A stretch of DNA of 45,568 nt from Prevotella sp. GTDB taxonomy: Bacteria; Bacteroidota; Bacteroidia; Bacteroidales; Bacteroidaceae. A program made the translations under genes and the position numbers. The stretch's first letter is position 1, and each line of letters starts with the position of its first letter. The notes beneath the pieces are model-generated. The model did no database searches, had not been told where the DNA came from, and saw only the letters and a list, made by a program, of their open reading frames with translations. The stretch spans positions 1 through 45,568 of the forward strand of contig JAFRQC010000046.1 of the NCBI GenBank assembly GCA_017428805.1, written 5' to 3'. Positions 1 through 8,586 of this stretch are shown here, in pieces.

Positions 1-1
1 C

Positions 2-397
2 GACCAGTCGGTCTATAGCCGCGACATCATCGAGGGTGTCATCGACCGTCTGACCACGGTGATGACCGAGTTGCTCACCTCGGGTGAGAGTGTGAAATGG
101 GACGGCCTCGGCACGTTCACGCCCTACGTGGAATCGACGGGCACCAACGATGTGGAGTCGTACGACGTGAATGTCAACGTGAAGGGCATCCACATCCGTT
201 TCATCCCTGAGAACACCAAGGGCGAGCAGTTGACTTCCCGCAAGTTCCGTGACCAGTGTACGCTTCAGCTGGCCGGTGTCTGGACGAAGCGCAACATCAC
301 CGTCGGCAACAAGAAGAAGGTGGTGCGTGAGTTCTTCACCATGGCGGACTACAAGCTCAACCAGGAACATCCCGCGAACAACAACCAGGGCGGTTAA
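2..397 (+). CDS. HU-family (HU-HIG type) DNA-binding protein, 5' partial
   Basis: The reading frame is open from the window edge, so the true start lies upstream; a GTG at 59 is internal. The visible part contains the HU-like core (a helix rich in Ile/Leu followed by the V-K-W-D-G-L-G-T-F turn), then a beta-rich stretch ending in a polar tail. This matches the Bacteroidetes HU-HIG proteins, which are longer than classical HU and are thought to bind DNA, but no target can be read here. The stop codon overlaps the start of the next small gene (TAATG), so the two are probably translationally coupled. Family assignment is good; the cellular role is inferred. Confidence 0.85.
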   Translation, partial: DQSVYSRDIIEGVIDRLTTVMTELLTSGESVKWDGLGTFTPYVESTGTNDVESYDVNVNVKGIHIRFIPENTKGEQLTSRKFRDQCTLQLAGVWTKRNITVGNKKKVVREFFTMADYKLNQEHPANNNQGG

Positions 398-606
398 TGA
401 AAAAAGATCTTCGTGCATGGTCTGCTGTAGGCATGCTCGCCGCTGGCGTGGCATTGTCTACGGCAGGCTTTTGCGTAGAGCCGGTCGGAGAGATCAGCGA
501 CAGTGTGTTGTGGTTCTTCGCCCAGTGCCTGCTGTATGCCGGGGCGGCCCTTGGCATTGATGTGTTTATTGAAAACAAAATCCATGAATTTCACGACAAA
601 CCGTAA
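397..606 (+). CDS. small two-helix membrane protein after the HU-like gene
   Basis: A 69-residue protein whose ATG overlaps the stop of the HU-like gene. It has a basic N-terminus (MKKDLRAW) and two hydrophobic stretches, about residues 9-27 and 38-56, split by a short acidic linker, so it is probably a small inner-membrane protein. Similar small proteins commonly sit between HU-HIG genes and an amidase gene in Bacteroidales, where a holin-like role could be imagined, but no amidase follows here. Function unknown. The overlap with the upstream gene and the clean hydrophobic pattern support it being real. Confidence 0.65.
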   Translation: MKKDLRAWSAVGMLAAGVALSTAGFCVEPVGEISDSVLWFFAQCLLYAGAALGIDVFIENKIHEFHDKP

Positions 607-609
607 ATC

Positions 610-637
610 CTATATTCTATATTTTATATTTTATATT
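610..637 (+). repeat. heptad tandem repeat (CTATATT/TTATATT), 4 units
   Basis: Four consecutive 7-bp units (CTATATT twice, then TTATATT twice) lie just after the small membrane protein gene and before the next promoter. This is one of many 7-bp-period arrays in the window, each with a different unit. Confidence 0.8.
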
Positions 638-691
638 CATAAATAATCAAAAAAAGTGCGAGGAATGTGTGGGTATCTGAAATAAAATGAC

Positions 692-699
692 TACTTTTG
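692..699 (+). promoter_or_regulatory. Bacteroidetes -7 box (TACTTTTG)
   Basis: TACTTTTG fits the TAnnTTTG consensus of the Bacteroidetes primary sigma factor and lies 36 nt upstream of the ATG of the carboxyltransferase gene. The -33 element is weak (TGTG about 20 nt upstream). Confidence 0.65.
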
Positions 700-735
700 C
701 AGTTTGTAAGTATATAACTGACAAGAGAAGCATAT

Positions 736-2514
736 ATGAAGAAAAAAATCCAGTTTAGTCTCGTCTATCGAGACATGTGGCAGAGCTCAGGTAAGTTCCA
801 GCCTCGTAAGGACCAGTTAGAGCGCATCGCGCCGGCAATCATCGACATGGGCTGCTTCGCCCGAGTGGAAACCAACGGCGGCGCCTTTGAGCAGGTAAAC
901 TTGATGGCGGGTGAGAACCCGAACCTGGCCGTGCGCGCCTTCTGTAAGCCCTTCAACGAGGTGGGCATCAAGACGCACATGCTCGACCGCGGTCTGAACG
1001 CGCTGAGAATGTACCCCGTGCCCGATGATGTGCGCGCGCTGATGTATAAGGTGAAGCACGCCCAGGGTGTGGACATCACCCGCATCTTCTGCGGACTGAA
1101 CGACACGCGAAACATCATCCCCTCGATCAAGTGGGCCAAGGAAGGTGGCATGACACCGCAGGCTACGCTCTGTATCACCACCTCGCCCGTTCACACGGTG
1201 GAGTATTACTCGAGGATTGCCGAGGAGGTGATTGCCGCCGGTGCGGAGGAGATCTGTCTGAAGGATATGGCCGGTATCGGTCAGCCTGCCATGCTCGGCG
1301 CGCTGACGAAAGCCATCAAGACGAAGCACCCCGACATCATCGTGCAGTATCACGGTCATTCAGGCCCCGGCCTGTCGATGGCCTCGATCCTGGAGGTTTG
1401 TAACAACGGCGCCGACGTGATCGACACCGCCATCGAGCCGCTGAGCTGGGGTAAGGTGCACCCGGACATCATCTCCGTGCGCTCGATGCTGAAGAACGAG
1501 GGCTTCGAGGTGGCTGACCTGAATATGAACGCCTATATGCAGGCCCGTACGCTGACGCAGGAGTTCATCGACGACTGGCTGGGCTATTTCATCAATCCCG
1601 CCAATAAGCACATGTCGAGCCTGCTGCTCGGCTGCGGACTGCCCGGCGGTATGATGGGTTCGATGATGGCCGACCTGGGCGGCATCATGACGATGATCAA
1701 CAAGCTGCGTGCCCAGAAGGGTGAGGCAGAGCTGACGATGGACGACATGCTCGTGAAGTTGTTCAACGAGGTGGAGTACGTGTGGCCGAAGGTGGGTTAT
1801 CCCCCACTGGTGACACCGTTCTCGCAGTACACGAAGAACATCGCCCTGATGAACCTCCTGACGATGGAGCAGGGCAAGGGCCGCTATGTGATGATGGACG
1901 ACGCCATCTGGGGCATGATCCTCGGCAAGAGCGGCAAGGTGCCCGGCGAGATCGCTCCCGAGCTGAAGGAACTGGCAGCACAGAAGAAACTGGAGTTTAC
2001 CGACGTGGATCCCCATACGCTGCTGGAGAACGCCCTCGACGGTTTCCGCAAGGAGATGGACGAGAACGGCTGGGAGTACGGCCCCGACGACGAGGAGCTG
2101 TTCGAGCTGGCCATGCATCCCGAGCAGTACCGTCCGTTCAAGAGCGGTCAGGCGAAGAAGAACCTGCTGGCCGACATCCAGAAAGCGAAGGACGCGAAGC
2201 TGGGCGGCGGCAAGAAGATCTCGCAGGAGGAGATCGACGCCATCAAGCATGCGAAGGCCGATGCCGTGAAGTCGCCGCTGGCCGGACAGCTGATCTGGAG
2301 CTTCGGTGGCGAGGGTGTACCTGCTGCCTGCATCGAGCCGTTCATCGGTCAGAAATACAAGGAGGGCGACATCTTCTGCTATCTCCAGACGAAGTGGGGC
2401 GAGATCGTAGAGATCCCCGCTGCCATGGGTGGTAAGCTGGTCGATATCAGCGTGAAGCCTGGACAGCAGATCCGTCAGGGAGATACGATTGCGTGGATAG
2501 AACGTGAAGCGTAA
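736..2514 (+). CDS. oxaloacetate decarboxylase alpha / pyruvate carboxylase subunit B-like carboxyltransferase
   Basis: A 592-residue protein with an N-terminal HMGL-like carboxyltransferase TIM barrel (about 5-270), a conserved PYC/OADA middle domain (about 290-470) and a C-terminal biotinyl/lipoyl-like domain (about 525-592). Family marks are YRDMWQSS at the metal/substrate site, L-K-D-M-A-G, and Y-H-G-H-S-G-P-G with the metal-binding His-x-His. In the family this subunit moves carboxyl groups between oxaloacetate or pyruvate and biotin, often in a Na+-pumping decarboxylase. The C-terminal domain lacks the usual A-M-K-M biotin motif; the matching turn reads Q-T-K-W with Lys near 553. No oadB or oadG partner is adjacent. 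The next gene starts on its stop codon. Confidence 0.85.
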   Translation: MKKKIQFSLVYRDMWQSSGKFQPRKDQLERIAPAIIDMGCFARVETNGGAFEQVNLMAGENPNLAVRAFCKPFNEVGIKTHMLDRGLNALRMYPVPDDVRALMYKVKHAQGVDITRIFCGLNDTRNIIPSIKWAKEGGMTPQATLCITTSPVHTVEYYSRIAEEVIAAGAEEICLKDMAGIGQPAMLGALTKAIKTKHPDIIVQYHGHSGPGLSMASILEVCNNGADVIDTAIEPLSWGKVHPDIISVRSMLKNEGFEVADLNMNAYMQARTLTQEFIDDWLGYFINPANKHMSSLLLGCGLPGGMMGSMMADLGGIMTMINKLRAQKGEAELTMDDMLVKLFNEVEYVWPKVGYPPLVTPFSQYTKNIALMNLLTMEQGKGRYVMMDDAIWGMILGKSGKVPGEIAPELKELAAQKKLEFTDVDPHTLLENALDGFRKEMDENGWEYGPDDEELFELAMHPEQYRPFKSGQAKKNLLADIQKAKDAKLGGGKKISQEEIDAIKHAKADAVKSPLAGQLIWSFGGEGVPAACIEPFIGQKYKEGDIFCYLQTKWGEIVEIPAAMGGKLVDISVKPGQQIRQGDTIAWIEREA

Positions 2515-3050
2515 TGGATTATCAGAAAATAATCGACAGATACTATCCTGAGGACGATGAACTCAGGAGACTCCTTATCATTCACAGTCGGCAGGTGGCG
2601 GATCGCTGCCTGCTGATTGCGAAAAAACATCCGGAACTGAAACTGGACAGCGAGTTCCTCGAAGAGGCGGCGATGCTGCATGACATCGGCATCCGCGAGT
2701 GCAACGCGCCGGGCATCTACTGTCATGGCAAAGAGCCCTATATCCGTCATGGTCTCATCGGCGGAAGGATGTTGCGCGAGGAGGGATGGATCCGTCATGC
2801 GCGCGTGTGCGAAAGGCATACGGGCACGGGACTGACGGCGTGGGACATTGAGCAGCAGCAACTGCCCTTGCCACACGAAGACTTTATGCCCGAGGAGCTG
2901 GAGGAACAGGTGGTGTGTTATGCGGATAAGTTTTATTCGAAGACCAAGCCGAGCAGTGAGCGTACCGTCGTAGAAGCGATGCGGGCGCTGGAGAAGTTCG
3001 GCTGGGACGGCATCAAAAGGTTCCAGAAGTGGGTGGACATGTTTGAGTAG
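2514..3050 (+). CDS. HDIG-type HD domain phosphohydrolase
   Basis: A 178-residue single-domain protein with the HD-superfamily metal ligands in order: an early His in the I-I-H-S-R helix, the H-D-I-G motif near residue 57, later His residues in I-R-H-G and E-R-H-T-G, and an Asp in Y-A-D-K-F. These proteins hydrolyse phosphate esters, often of nucleotides, but the substrate cannot be told from sequence. Its ATG overlaps the TAA of the carboxyltransferase gene, so the two are co-transcribed; a metabolic link is possible but not demonstrated. Confidence 0.85.
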   Translation: MDYQKIIDRYYPEDDELRRLLIIHSRQVADRCLLIAKKHPELKLDSEFLEEAAMLHDIGIRECNAPGIYCHGKEPYIRHGLIGGRMLREEGWIRHARVCERHTGTGLTAWDIEQQQLPLPHEDFMPEELEEQVVCYADKFYSKTKPSSERTVVEAMRALEKFGWDGIKRFQKWVDMFE

Positions 3051-3052
3051 GA

Positions 3053-3095
3053 GATAAAGGAGAGAAGGAGTAAAGTAATAAAGGAGTAAAGGAGA
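3053..3095 (+). repeat. purine-rich short tandem repeat (GGAGTAAA-like)
   Basis: Imperfect 8-bp units of the form GGAGTAAA/GGAGATAA fill the gap between the HD gene and lptD. The last AGGAG copy lies at ribosome-binding distance from the TTG start, so the repeat may itself supply the ribosome binding site. Confidence 0.65.
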
Positions 3096-3096
3096 T

Positions 3097-6000
3097 TTGA
3101 GAGGGAAACACGCAGTCATATGGTTATTGGGCGCCTTCATGCTGATGATGGCGTGTACGCCTGCGTCCCTGAGGTCGGATAAACTTTCGAGGAACGAGGA
3201 AGGAGGAACGAGGAACGAGAATACAACTGAGGCGGATCAGACCCCCTCTGGCTCCCCCTACTCAGGGGGAGAAAACACCCTCCAAGGTAATCTCCTTCCT
3301 CCTTCCTCCTTCCTCGTTCCTCGAAAAGACTCCATAATTATCCCACAAGACAGCCTCTTGGCCGACGAGGTGCCCCGCGACAGCGTGCAGGCGGCGGTCG
3401 ACGTGATCCGTGAAGGCTTCACGGAGGGCGACTCGCTGGTGATGCCGGCATCGCCGACGACGGTGCTGCAGGAGGCGGCTGCCAAGCTGAAGCGCGACAC
3501 GACGACGATGGACTCGCTGGAACTGGCCATCTGGAAACATAATAAGGCCGTGGACGACTCGCTGGCACTCGACAGCATCAACCGCAGCCGCAAGAGCGGT
3601 ATTGACTCGCCGGTGGAGTATTCTGCCAACGACTCGCTGACGTATAACGCAGCCATCTCGCAGGCCAGACTATATGGCGACTCGAAGGTGAAATACCAGA
3701 ATATGGACCTGGCGAGTGAGAAGATCTTCATGAGCCTCGACAGCAATATCGTGCATGCGGAGGGGCGGCTCGACTCGACCACACAGGAGACGATAGGCTC
3801 GCCGGTGTTCAAGATGGGCAGCGACGAGTATCAGACGGGTCCGATGTCGTTCAACTTCAAGTCGAAGAAGGGTCTGATCAAGGATGTCTATACCGCGCAG
3901 GACGACGGCTTCCTGACCAGTGAGCTGTCGAAGCGCGGTGCTGACGGGGAGATGTATATCCAGCACGGCCGCTATACCACCTGCGACGATCCGCATCCGG
4001 ACTTCTATCTGGCGATGTCGAGGGCGAAGGTCAGGCCGGGCAAGGACGTGGTGTTCGGACCGACGTACCTCGTTGTGGCCGACGTGCCGCTGCCGTTAGC
4101 CGTGCCCTACGGCTTCTTCCCCTTCACGAAGAGCTACTCCAGCGGACTGATCATGCCCACCTACGGCGACGAGTCGGATAAAGGTTTCTACCTGCGTGAC
4201 GGTGGTTACTATTTCGCCATCAGCGACAAGATGGACCTGAAGCTGCTGGGCGAGATCTATACCAAGGGATCGTGGGGCGTCACCGCCACGTCGAACTATC
4301 GGAAGCGCTACCGTTTCAGCGGTAATTTCCTTATCAGCTACCAGAACTCCGTCAAAGGTGAGAAGAACATGCCCGACTACCTGAAGACGACGGACTTCAA
4401 GCTGACGTGGAACCACACGCAGGATGCGAAGGCCAATCCCTACCGCTCGTTCAATGCCCGCGTGAACTACTCCTCGACGGCCTACGACTCCAACAACCTC
4501 ACTTCGATGTATAACCCCACCACGAGGACGCAGTCGACGCGTACTTCGGCCGTGGGTTTCAACACGGGATTCTCCAGCATCGGCATGACGATCAACTCGT
4601 CGTTCAACATCACGCAGAACATGCGCGACTCGACGTTAAGCGTGGAATTGCCGACGCTCACCGTCAACGTCGCCCAGTTCTATCCCTTCAAACGGAAGAA
4701 GGCGGCGGGATCGGCCAGGTGGTATGAGAAGATCTCGATGTCGTATACGGGTAACTTCAAGAACCAGATCAACAACGTGAAAGAAGACCGGATCCTGCAC
4801 ACCAGTCTGGCCAAGGACTGGCAGAACGGCATCCAGCACAGCATCCCCGTCAAGGCCACCTTCACGGCTCTGGGCTATGTGAATATCACCCCCGGTTTCA
4901 ATTTCACAGACCGCATGCTCTTCAGACGGGCGGAGAAGTACTGGGACGAGCAGAACCAGAAGGAGGTGACCGACACGGTGACGGGCTTCTACAACGTCTA
5001 CGACTGGAATGTCTCGCTGAATGTCGATACGAAGGTCTACGGCTTCTATACCCCCAGCCGCAAACTCTTCGGCGACAAGGTACAGGCCATCCGTCACGTC
5101 CTCACGCCGGGTATCAGCTTCAGTTATGCACCGAACTTCGGCGACGAGCGCTATGGCTACCGCAAGACCTATCAGAAGACCGACGCCGACGGCAACGTGT
5201 CGCTCGTGGAGTATTCGCCCTACAGCATTAACATCTACCAGCCTCCCACTTCGGGTATGCGAGGGGAGATCGGCTTCGACCTGAAGAACAACGTGGAGAT
5301 GAAGATCAAGTCTGACGACGACTCCACCGGCTTTAAGAAGATCAGCCTGATCGACGAACTCGCTGCCCATATGTCGTATAACTTCGCCACGGACATCCGG
5401 CCGTTGAGCGACCTGAGGACCAGCCTCCGACTGAAACTGTCGAAGTCGTACACGGTGAACCTCTCCACCACCTTCGCCTCGTATGTCTATGAGGCCGACA
5501 GCGTGGGCGCCACCCCGAGGGTCAGTGAGCATACCACCTACTGGGGCCAGGGCAAGTGGGGACGTTTCACAGGTCTCGACTATAACTTGTCCTATACCCT
5601 TAACAACGACAAGATCATCAAGCTCTTCAAGCGTCTGACGGGTCAGAAGGTGGACGACGACAAGGGCAAGAAACGCAAGAAAGAGGAGGATGATGAAGAC
5701 TGGGATAACACCGTGGACAGTAATGTCGACCTCGAGATGGAGAAGGCCCAGCATCCTTCGAAAGATAAGTCGAAGGCGGAAACCGACGAAGACGGCTATA
5801 TGAAGTTCAAGATGCCCTGGAACCTGAGCCTCGGCTACACCATCTCGCTGAAAGAGGACAAGGACAACAAGAAATTCAATTACAGCTCGATGCGATATCC
5901 CTACAAGATCATCCAGACGCTGAACCTCAGCGGCAATGTACAGTTGAGCGACGGATGGAACATCGCCTTCTCTTCTGGTTACGACTTCGAGAACAGCAAG

Positions 6001-6180
6001 ATCTCCATGACGCGCTTGTCGCTCTCCCGCGACCTGCACTGTTTCAGTATGTCGGCCGACGTGATGCTGACACCTTATACCAGCTATAATTTCTCTTTCC
6101 GTTGTAATGCCTCCACGCTGACCGACGCCCTGAAGTACGACAAGCGCTCGGGTTCGACCAACGCTGTGCAGTGGTATTGA
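3097..6180 (+). CDS. lptD: LPS assembly outer-membrane protein LptD
   Basis: A 1027-residue outer-membrane protein matching Bacteroidetes LptD/OstA, which inserts lipopolysaccharide into the outer leaflet. An N-terminal signal (hydrophobic W-L-L-G-A-F-M-L-M-M-A-C, with a lipobox-like end) is followed by an odd low-complexity insert (about residues 31-76), the OstA/LptA-like domain (about 180-320), and a long C-terminal barrel rich in alternating aromatic strands. The signature P-Y-G-F-F-P-F region (about 340) is typical. TTG at 3097 was chosen because a stop codon lies in frame at 3079, and the first ATG (3138) would remove most of the signal peptide. An acidic/basic linker (K-K-R-K-K-E-E-D-D) sits inside the barrel near 860. 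Confidence 0.85.
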   Translation: MRGKHAVIWLLGAFMLMMACTPASLRSDKLSRNEEGGTRNENTTEADQTPSGSPYSGGENTLQGNLLPPSSFLVPRKDSIIIPQDSLLADEVPRDSVQAAVDVIREGFTEGDSLVMPASPTTVLQEAAAKLKRDTTTMDSLELAIWKHNKAVDDSLALDSINRSRKSGIDSPVEYSANDSLTYNAAISQARLYGDSKVKYQNMDLASEKIFMSLDSNIVHAEGRLDSTTQETIGSPVFKMGSDEYQTGPMSFNFKSKKGLIKDVYTAQDDGFLTSELSKRGADGEMYIQHGRYTTCDDPHPDFYLAMSRAKVRPGKDVVFGPTYLVVADVPLPLAVPYGFFPFTKSYSSGLIMPTYGDESDKGFYLRDGGYYFAISDKMDLKLLGEIYTKGSWGVTATSNYRKRYRFSGNFLISYQNSVKGEKNMPDYLKTTDFKLTWNHTQDAKANPYRSFNARVNYSSTAYDSNNLTSMYNPTTRTQSTRTSAVGFNTGFSSIGMTINSSFNITQNMRDSTLSVELPTLTVNVAQFYPFKRKKAAGSARWYEKISMSYTGNFKNQINNVKEDRILHTSLAKDWQNGIQHSIPVKATFTALGYVNITPGFNFTDRMLFRRAEKYWDEQNQKEVTDTVTGFYNVYDWNVSLNVDTKVYGFYTPSRKLFGDKVQAIRHVLTPGISFSYAPNFGDERYGYRKTYQKTDADGNVSLVEYSPYSINIYQPPTSGMRGEIGFDLKNNVEMKIKSDDDSTGFKKISLIDELAAHMSYNFATDIRPLSDLRTSLRLKLSKSYTVNLSTTFASYVYEADSVGATPRVSEHTTYWGQGKWGRFTGLDYNLSYTLNNDKIIKLFKRLTGQKVDDDKGKKRKKEEDDEDWDNTVDSNVDLEMEKAQHPSKDKSKAETDEDGYMKFKMPWNLSLGYTISLKEDKDNKKFNYSSMRYPYKIIQTLNLSGNVQLSDGWNIAFSSGYDFENSKISMTRLSLSRDLHCFSMSADVMLTPYTSYNFSFRCNASTLTDALKYDKRSGSTNAVQWY
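3189..3322 (+). repeat. in-frame composite repeat inside lptD (inverted heptads around a palindromic element)
   Basis: Four 7-bp units (GAGGAAC/GAGGAAG) at 3189-3216 are matched by four inverted units (CTTCCTC/GTTCCTC) at 3295-3322; the arms agree at 26 of 28 positions. Between them, at 3235-3272, lies a copy of the palindromic element also found in three other genes (core GGCTCCCCCTACTCAGGGGG). All of it is translated as low-complexity sequence just after the signal peptide, a place where the insert would be tolerated. Confidence 0.85.
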
Positions 6181-6195
6181 CGCCGCAGTAATCAT

Positions 6196-6223
6196 AAAGT
6201 TCAAAGTTTAAAGTTCAAAGTTC
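6196..6223 (+). repeat. heptad tandem repeat (AAAGTTC), 4 units
   Basis: AAAGTTC, AAAGTTT, AAAGTTC, AAAGTTC fill the gap between lptD and the antiporter gene, ending 7 nt before its ATG. No clear -7 box is visible in this gap. Confidence 0.85.
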
Positions 6224-6230
6224 AAAATAC

Positions 6231-8489
6231 ATGTCTGAGATTCCTGAATTGATTAACGACCTGGCGCTCATCCTTGTGGTGGCAGGCATTGTGACCTTGC
6301 TTTTCAAACGGCTCAAGCAACCGCTGGTGCTGGGATATATCGTGGCTGGATTCCTGGTCAGTCCGAATATGCCCTACACGGCATCGGTGGTCGATCATGC
6401 CAGTGTGCACCTCTGGGCAGACATCGGCGTGATGTTCCTGTTGTTCTCATTGGGTCTTGATTTCTCGTTCAAGAAGATTCTGAAGATGGGAGCCTCGCCG
6501 ATTATCTCCACCTGCACCATCATCTTCTTCATGTCGATGTTGGGCGTACTGGTGGGTCAGACGTTCCACTGGAGCAAGATGGACTGCATCTTCCTCGGCG
6601 GTATGCTGGCGATGTCATCGACGACCATCATCTATAAGGCTTTCGACGATCTGGGACTGCGGCAACAGCAGTTTGCCGGCATGGTGATGAGCGTGCTGAT
6701 ATTGGAGGATATCCTCGCCATTGTGATGATGGTGATGCTGAGTGCCGTCGCCAGCGGTAACGACCTGGAGGGCGGACAGATGATTGAGGCCATCGTGAGG
6801 ATAGCTTTCTTCCTCATCCTTTGGCTCGTGGTGGGTATCTTTGCTATCCCGTTGTTCCTCCGTCGGGTGCGCAGTCTCATCAACAACGAGGTGCTGCTGG
6901 TGGTGTCGTTGGGACTCTGCTGTGCGATGGCAGTGTTCTCCACGAAGGTGGGCTTCAGCTCGGCCTTCGGCGCGTTTATCATGGGTAGCATCCTGGCAGA
7001 GACGGTTGAGGCGGAGCGCATTGAGAAGCTGGTAGAGCCGGTGAAGAACCTCTTCGGTGCCATCTTCTTCGTGTCGGTGGGTATGCTCGTCGATCCGAAG
7101 ATCCTGGTGGATTATGCCTTGCCCATCGTGCTGTTGGTGCTGACGATTCTCGTAGGTCAGGCGGTCTTCGGCACGATATCGTTCATGCTGGGCGGCGAGT
7201 CGCTGAAGTCAGCCATGCGCTGCGGATTCTCGATGGCGCAGATTGGTGAGTTCTCGTTCATCATTGCCTCGCTGGGACTGTCGTTGGGCGTCATCAGCGA
7301 CTTCCTCTATCCTGTGGTTGTGGCTGTGTCGGTCACCACTACGTTCCTCACACCGTATATGATCCGTCTGGCTACGCCGGCATACAATAAACTCGAACGG
7401 CATCTGCCCAAGAAACTAATCGTGTCGATGAACCATTTGTCGATGAGCCATGAGCATACGCAGCAGCAGAGCAACTGGAAGCGGTTGCTGACGCAGATGA
7501 GCATCAACACCGTGGTGTACTCCATCCTCTCGTCTGCGGCCATCGCCCTGATGTTCACCTTCGCGCTGCCCTTTATGCACAAGCTGCTACCGGGAGAGGA
7601 ATTGCGCCCATACGCCAATGCCATCACAGGCATCCTGACGATACTTATCATCGCACCGTTCCTGCGGGCAATGGTGATGAAGAAGAACAAGAGTGTGGAG
7701 TTCAAGGCGCTGTGGGCGGAGAGCAACCGCAACCGTCTGCCGCTGCTCTTCACCATCCTGGTGCGTGTGATTATCGCTGTGGCATTCATCTTCTATGTCT
7801 GCAACTCCCTGACGCACTTTGCCAGCGCCCTGCTGATCTGCTTCGGCATCGTCGTTGTGGTGGGCATCGTATTCTCGCGCTGGATCAAGCATCGCAGCAT
7901 CACGCTCGAACGCCTCTTCATCCAGAACCTGCGCTCACGGGAGATCGAGGCACAGGTGCACGGCAAGAAGCGTCCGCTGTATGAGGGGCGTCTGCTCGAC
8001 CGTGATATCCATATTGCTGACTTTGAGGTGCCTGCGGATTCGTTGTGGATGGGTCAGACGCTGAAGCAGTTGAACCTGGGACAGAAGTACGGGGTGTTGA
8101 TCAGCAGTATCATGCGTGGTGGACGGCGGGTGAACATCCCTGATGGTGATTATGTCATCTTCCCTTACGACGTGCTCCAGGCCATTGGTAGTGACGCGCA
8201 GTTTACGGCTTTCCGTGATGCTCTCGAGAAGGCGCGCTTTGGCGAGGATCCTGATTTGGAGAAGCGGGAGATGAAACTAAGACAGCTGATTATCGGCAGC
8301 GACAGCCCGTTCATCGGCAAGACGCTTATCGAGAGTGGCATCCGCGACCTGTACAGTTGTATGGTCGTCGGACTGGAAGAGGGAAAGGAAAGTCTTTCCA
8401 CCTATCGTCCGAACCGTCGTTTCCAGGAGGGCGATATCATCTGGGTGGTCGGTGAGCAAGAAGCGCTCGATGCCCTGATGAAAGCGTAG
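6231..8489 (+). CDS. CPA2-family cation:proton antiporter with two RCK_C domains
   Basis: A 752-residue inner-membrane transporter. Residues about 5-385 hold some 12 hydrophobic helices of the Na+/H+ exchanger (CPA2/KefB) type, with G-L-D-F-S-F, S-S-T-T-I-I-Y and a G-F-S-S-A-F-G-A-F motif. A second group of four helices lies at about 430-560. The cytoplasmic C-terminus carries two TrkA_C (RCK_C) domains (about 595-665 and 675-752) without a nucleotide-binding TrkA_N domain. The family exchanges K+ or Na+ for protons; the ion is not determinable here. The ATG follows a heptad repeat directly. Confidence 0.9.
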   Translation: MSEIPELINDLALILVVAGIVTLLFKRLKQPLVLGYIVAGFLVSPNMPYTASVVDHASVHLWADIGVMFLLFSLGLDFSFKKILKMGASPIISTCTIIFFMSMLGVLVGQTFHWSKMDCIFLGGMLAMSSTTIIYKAFDDLGLRQQQFAGMVMSVLILEDILAIVMMVMLSAVASGNDLEGGQMIEAIVRIAFFLILWLVVGIFAIPLFLRRVRSLINNEVLLVVSLGLCCAMAVFSTKVGFSSAFGAFIMGSILAETVEAERIEKLVEPVKNLFGAIFFVSVGMLVDPKILVDYALPIVLLVLTILVGQAVFGTISFMLGGESLKSAMRCGFSMAQIGEFSFIIASLGLSLGVISDFLYPVVVAVSVTTTFLTPYMIRLATPAYNKLERHLPKKLIVSMNHLSMSHEHTQQQSNWKRLLTQMSINTVVYSILSSAAIALMFTFALPFMHKLLPGEELRPYANAITGILTILIIAPFLRAMVMKKNKSVEFKALWAESNRNRLPLLFTILVRVIIAVAFIFYVCNSLTHFASALLICFGIVVVVGIVFSRWIKHRSITLERLFIQNLRSREIEAQVHGKKRPLYEGRLLDRDIHIADFEVPADSLWMGQTLKQLNLGQKYGVLISSIMRGGRRVNIPDGDYVIFPYDVLQAIGSDAQFTAFRDALEKARFGEDPDLEKREMKLRQLIIGSDSPFIGKTLIESGIRDLYSCMVVGLEEGKESLSTYRPNRRFQEGDIIWVVGEQEALDALMKA

Positions 8490-8500
8490 CTTTTTGTTTA

Positions 8501-8582
8501 TTACGGTTTACAGTTTACAGATGATAAGCTGGCAAGCCCAACCAATCCTACAGTGTAATCATCTGTAAACCGTAAACTGTAA
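8501..8582 (+). repeat. inverted heptad repeat between convergent genes, possible bidirectional terminator
   Basis: GTTTACA-type heptads at 8501-8524 are repeated inverted at 8559-8582 (22 of 24 positions pair). The long hairpin sits between the stops of the antiporter (+) and pepT (-) genes, so it may end transcription from both sides, though no clean U-tract follows either arm. Confidence 0.7.
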
Positions 8583-8586
8583 ACTG

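Noticed and set aside
1360..2250. Long frames antisense to the carboxyltransferase gene (also 817-1359)
   Set aside because: Leu/His/Val-rich translations without family features, opposite a clear enzyme.
4636..6204. 522-codon open frame antisense to lptD
   Set aside because: It mirrors a well-supported outer-membrane protein gene and shows no domain, promoter or ribosome binding site.
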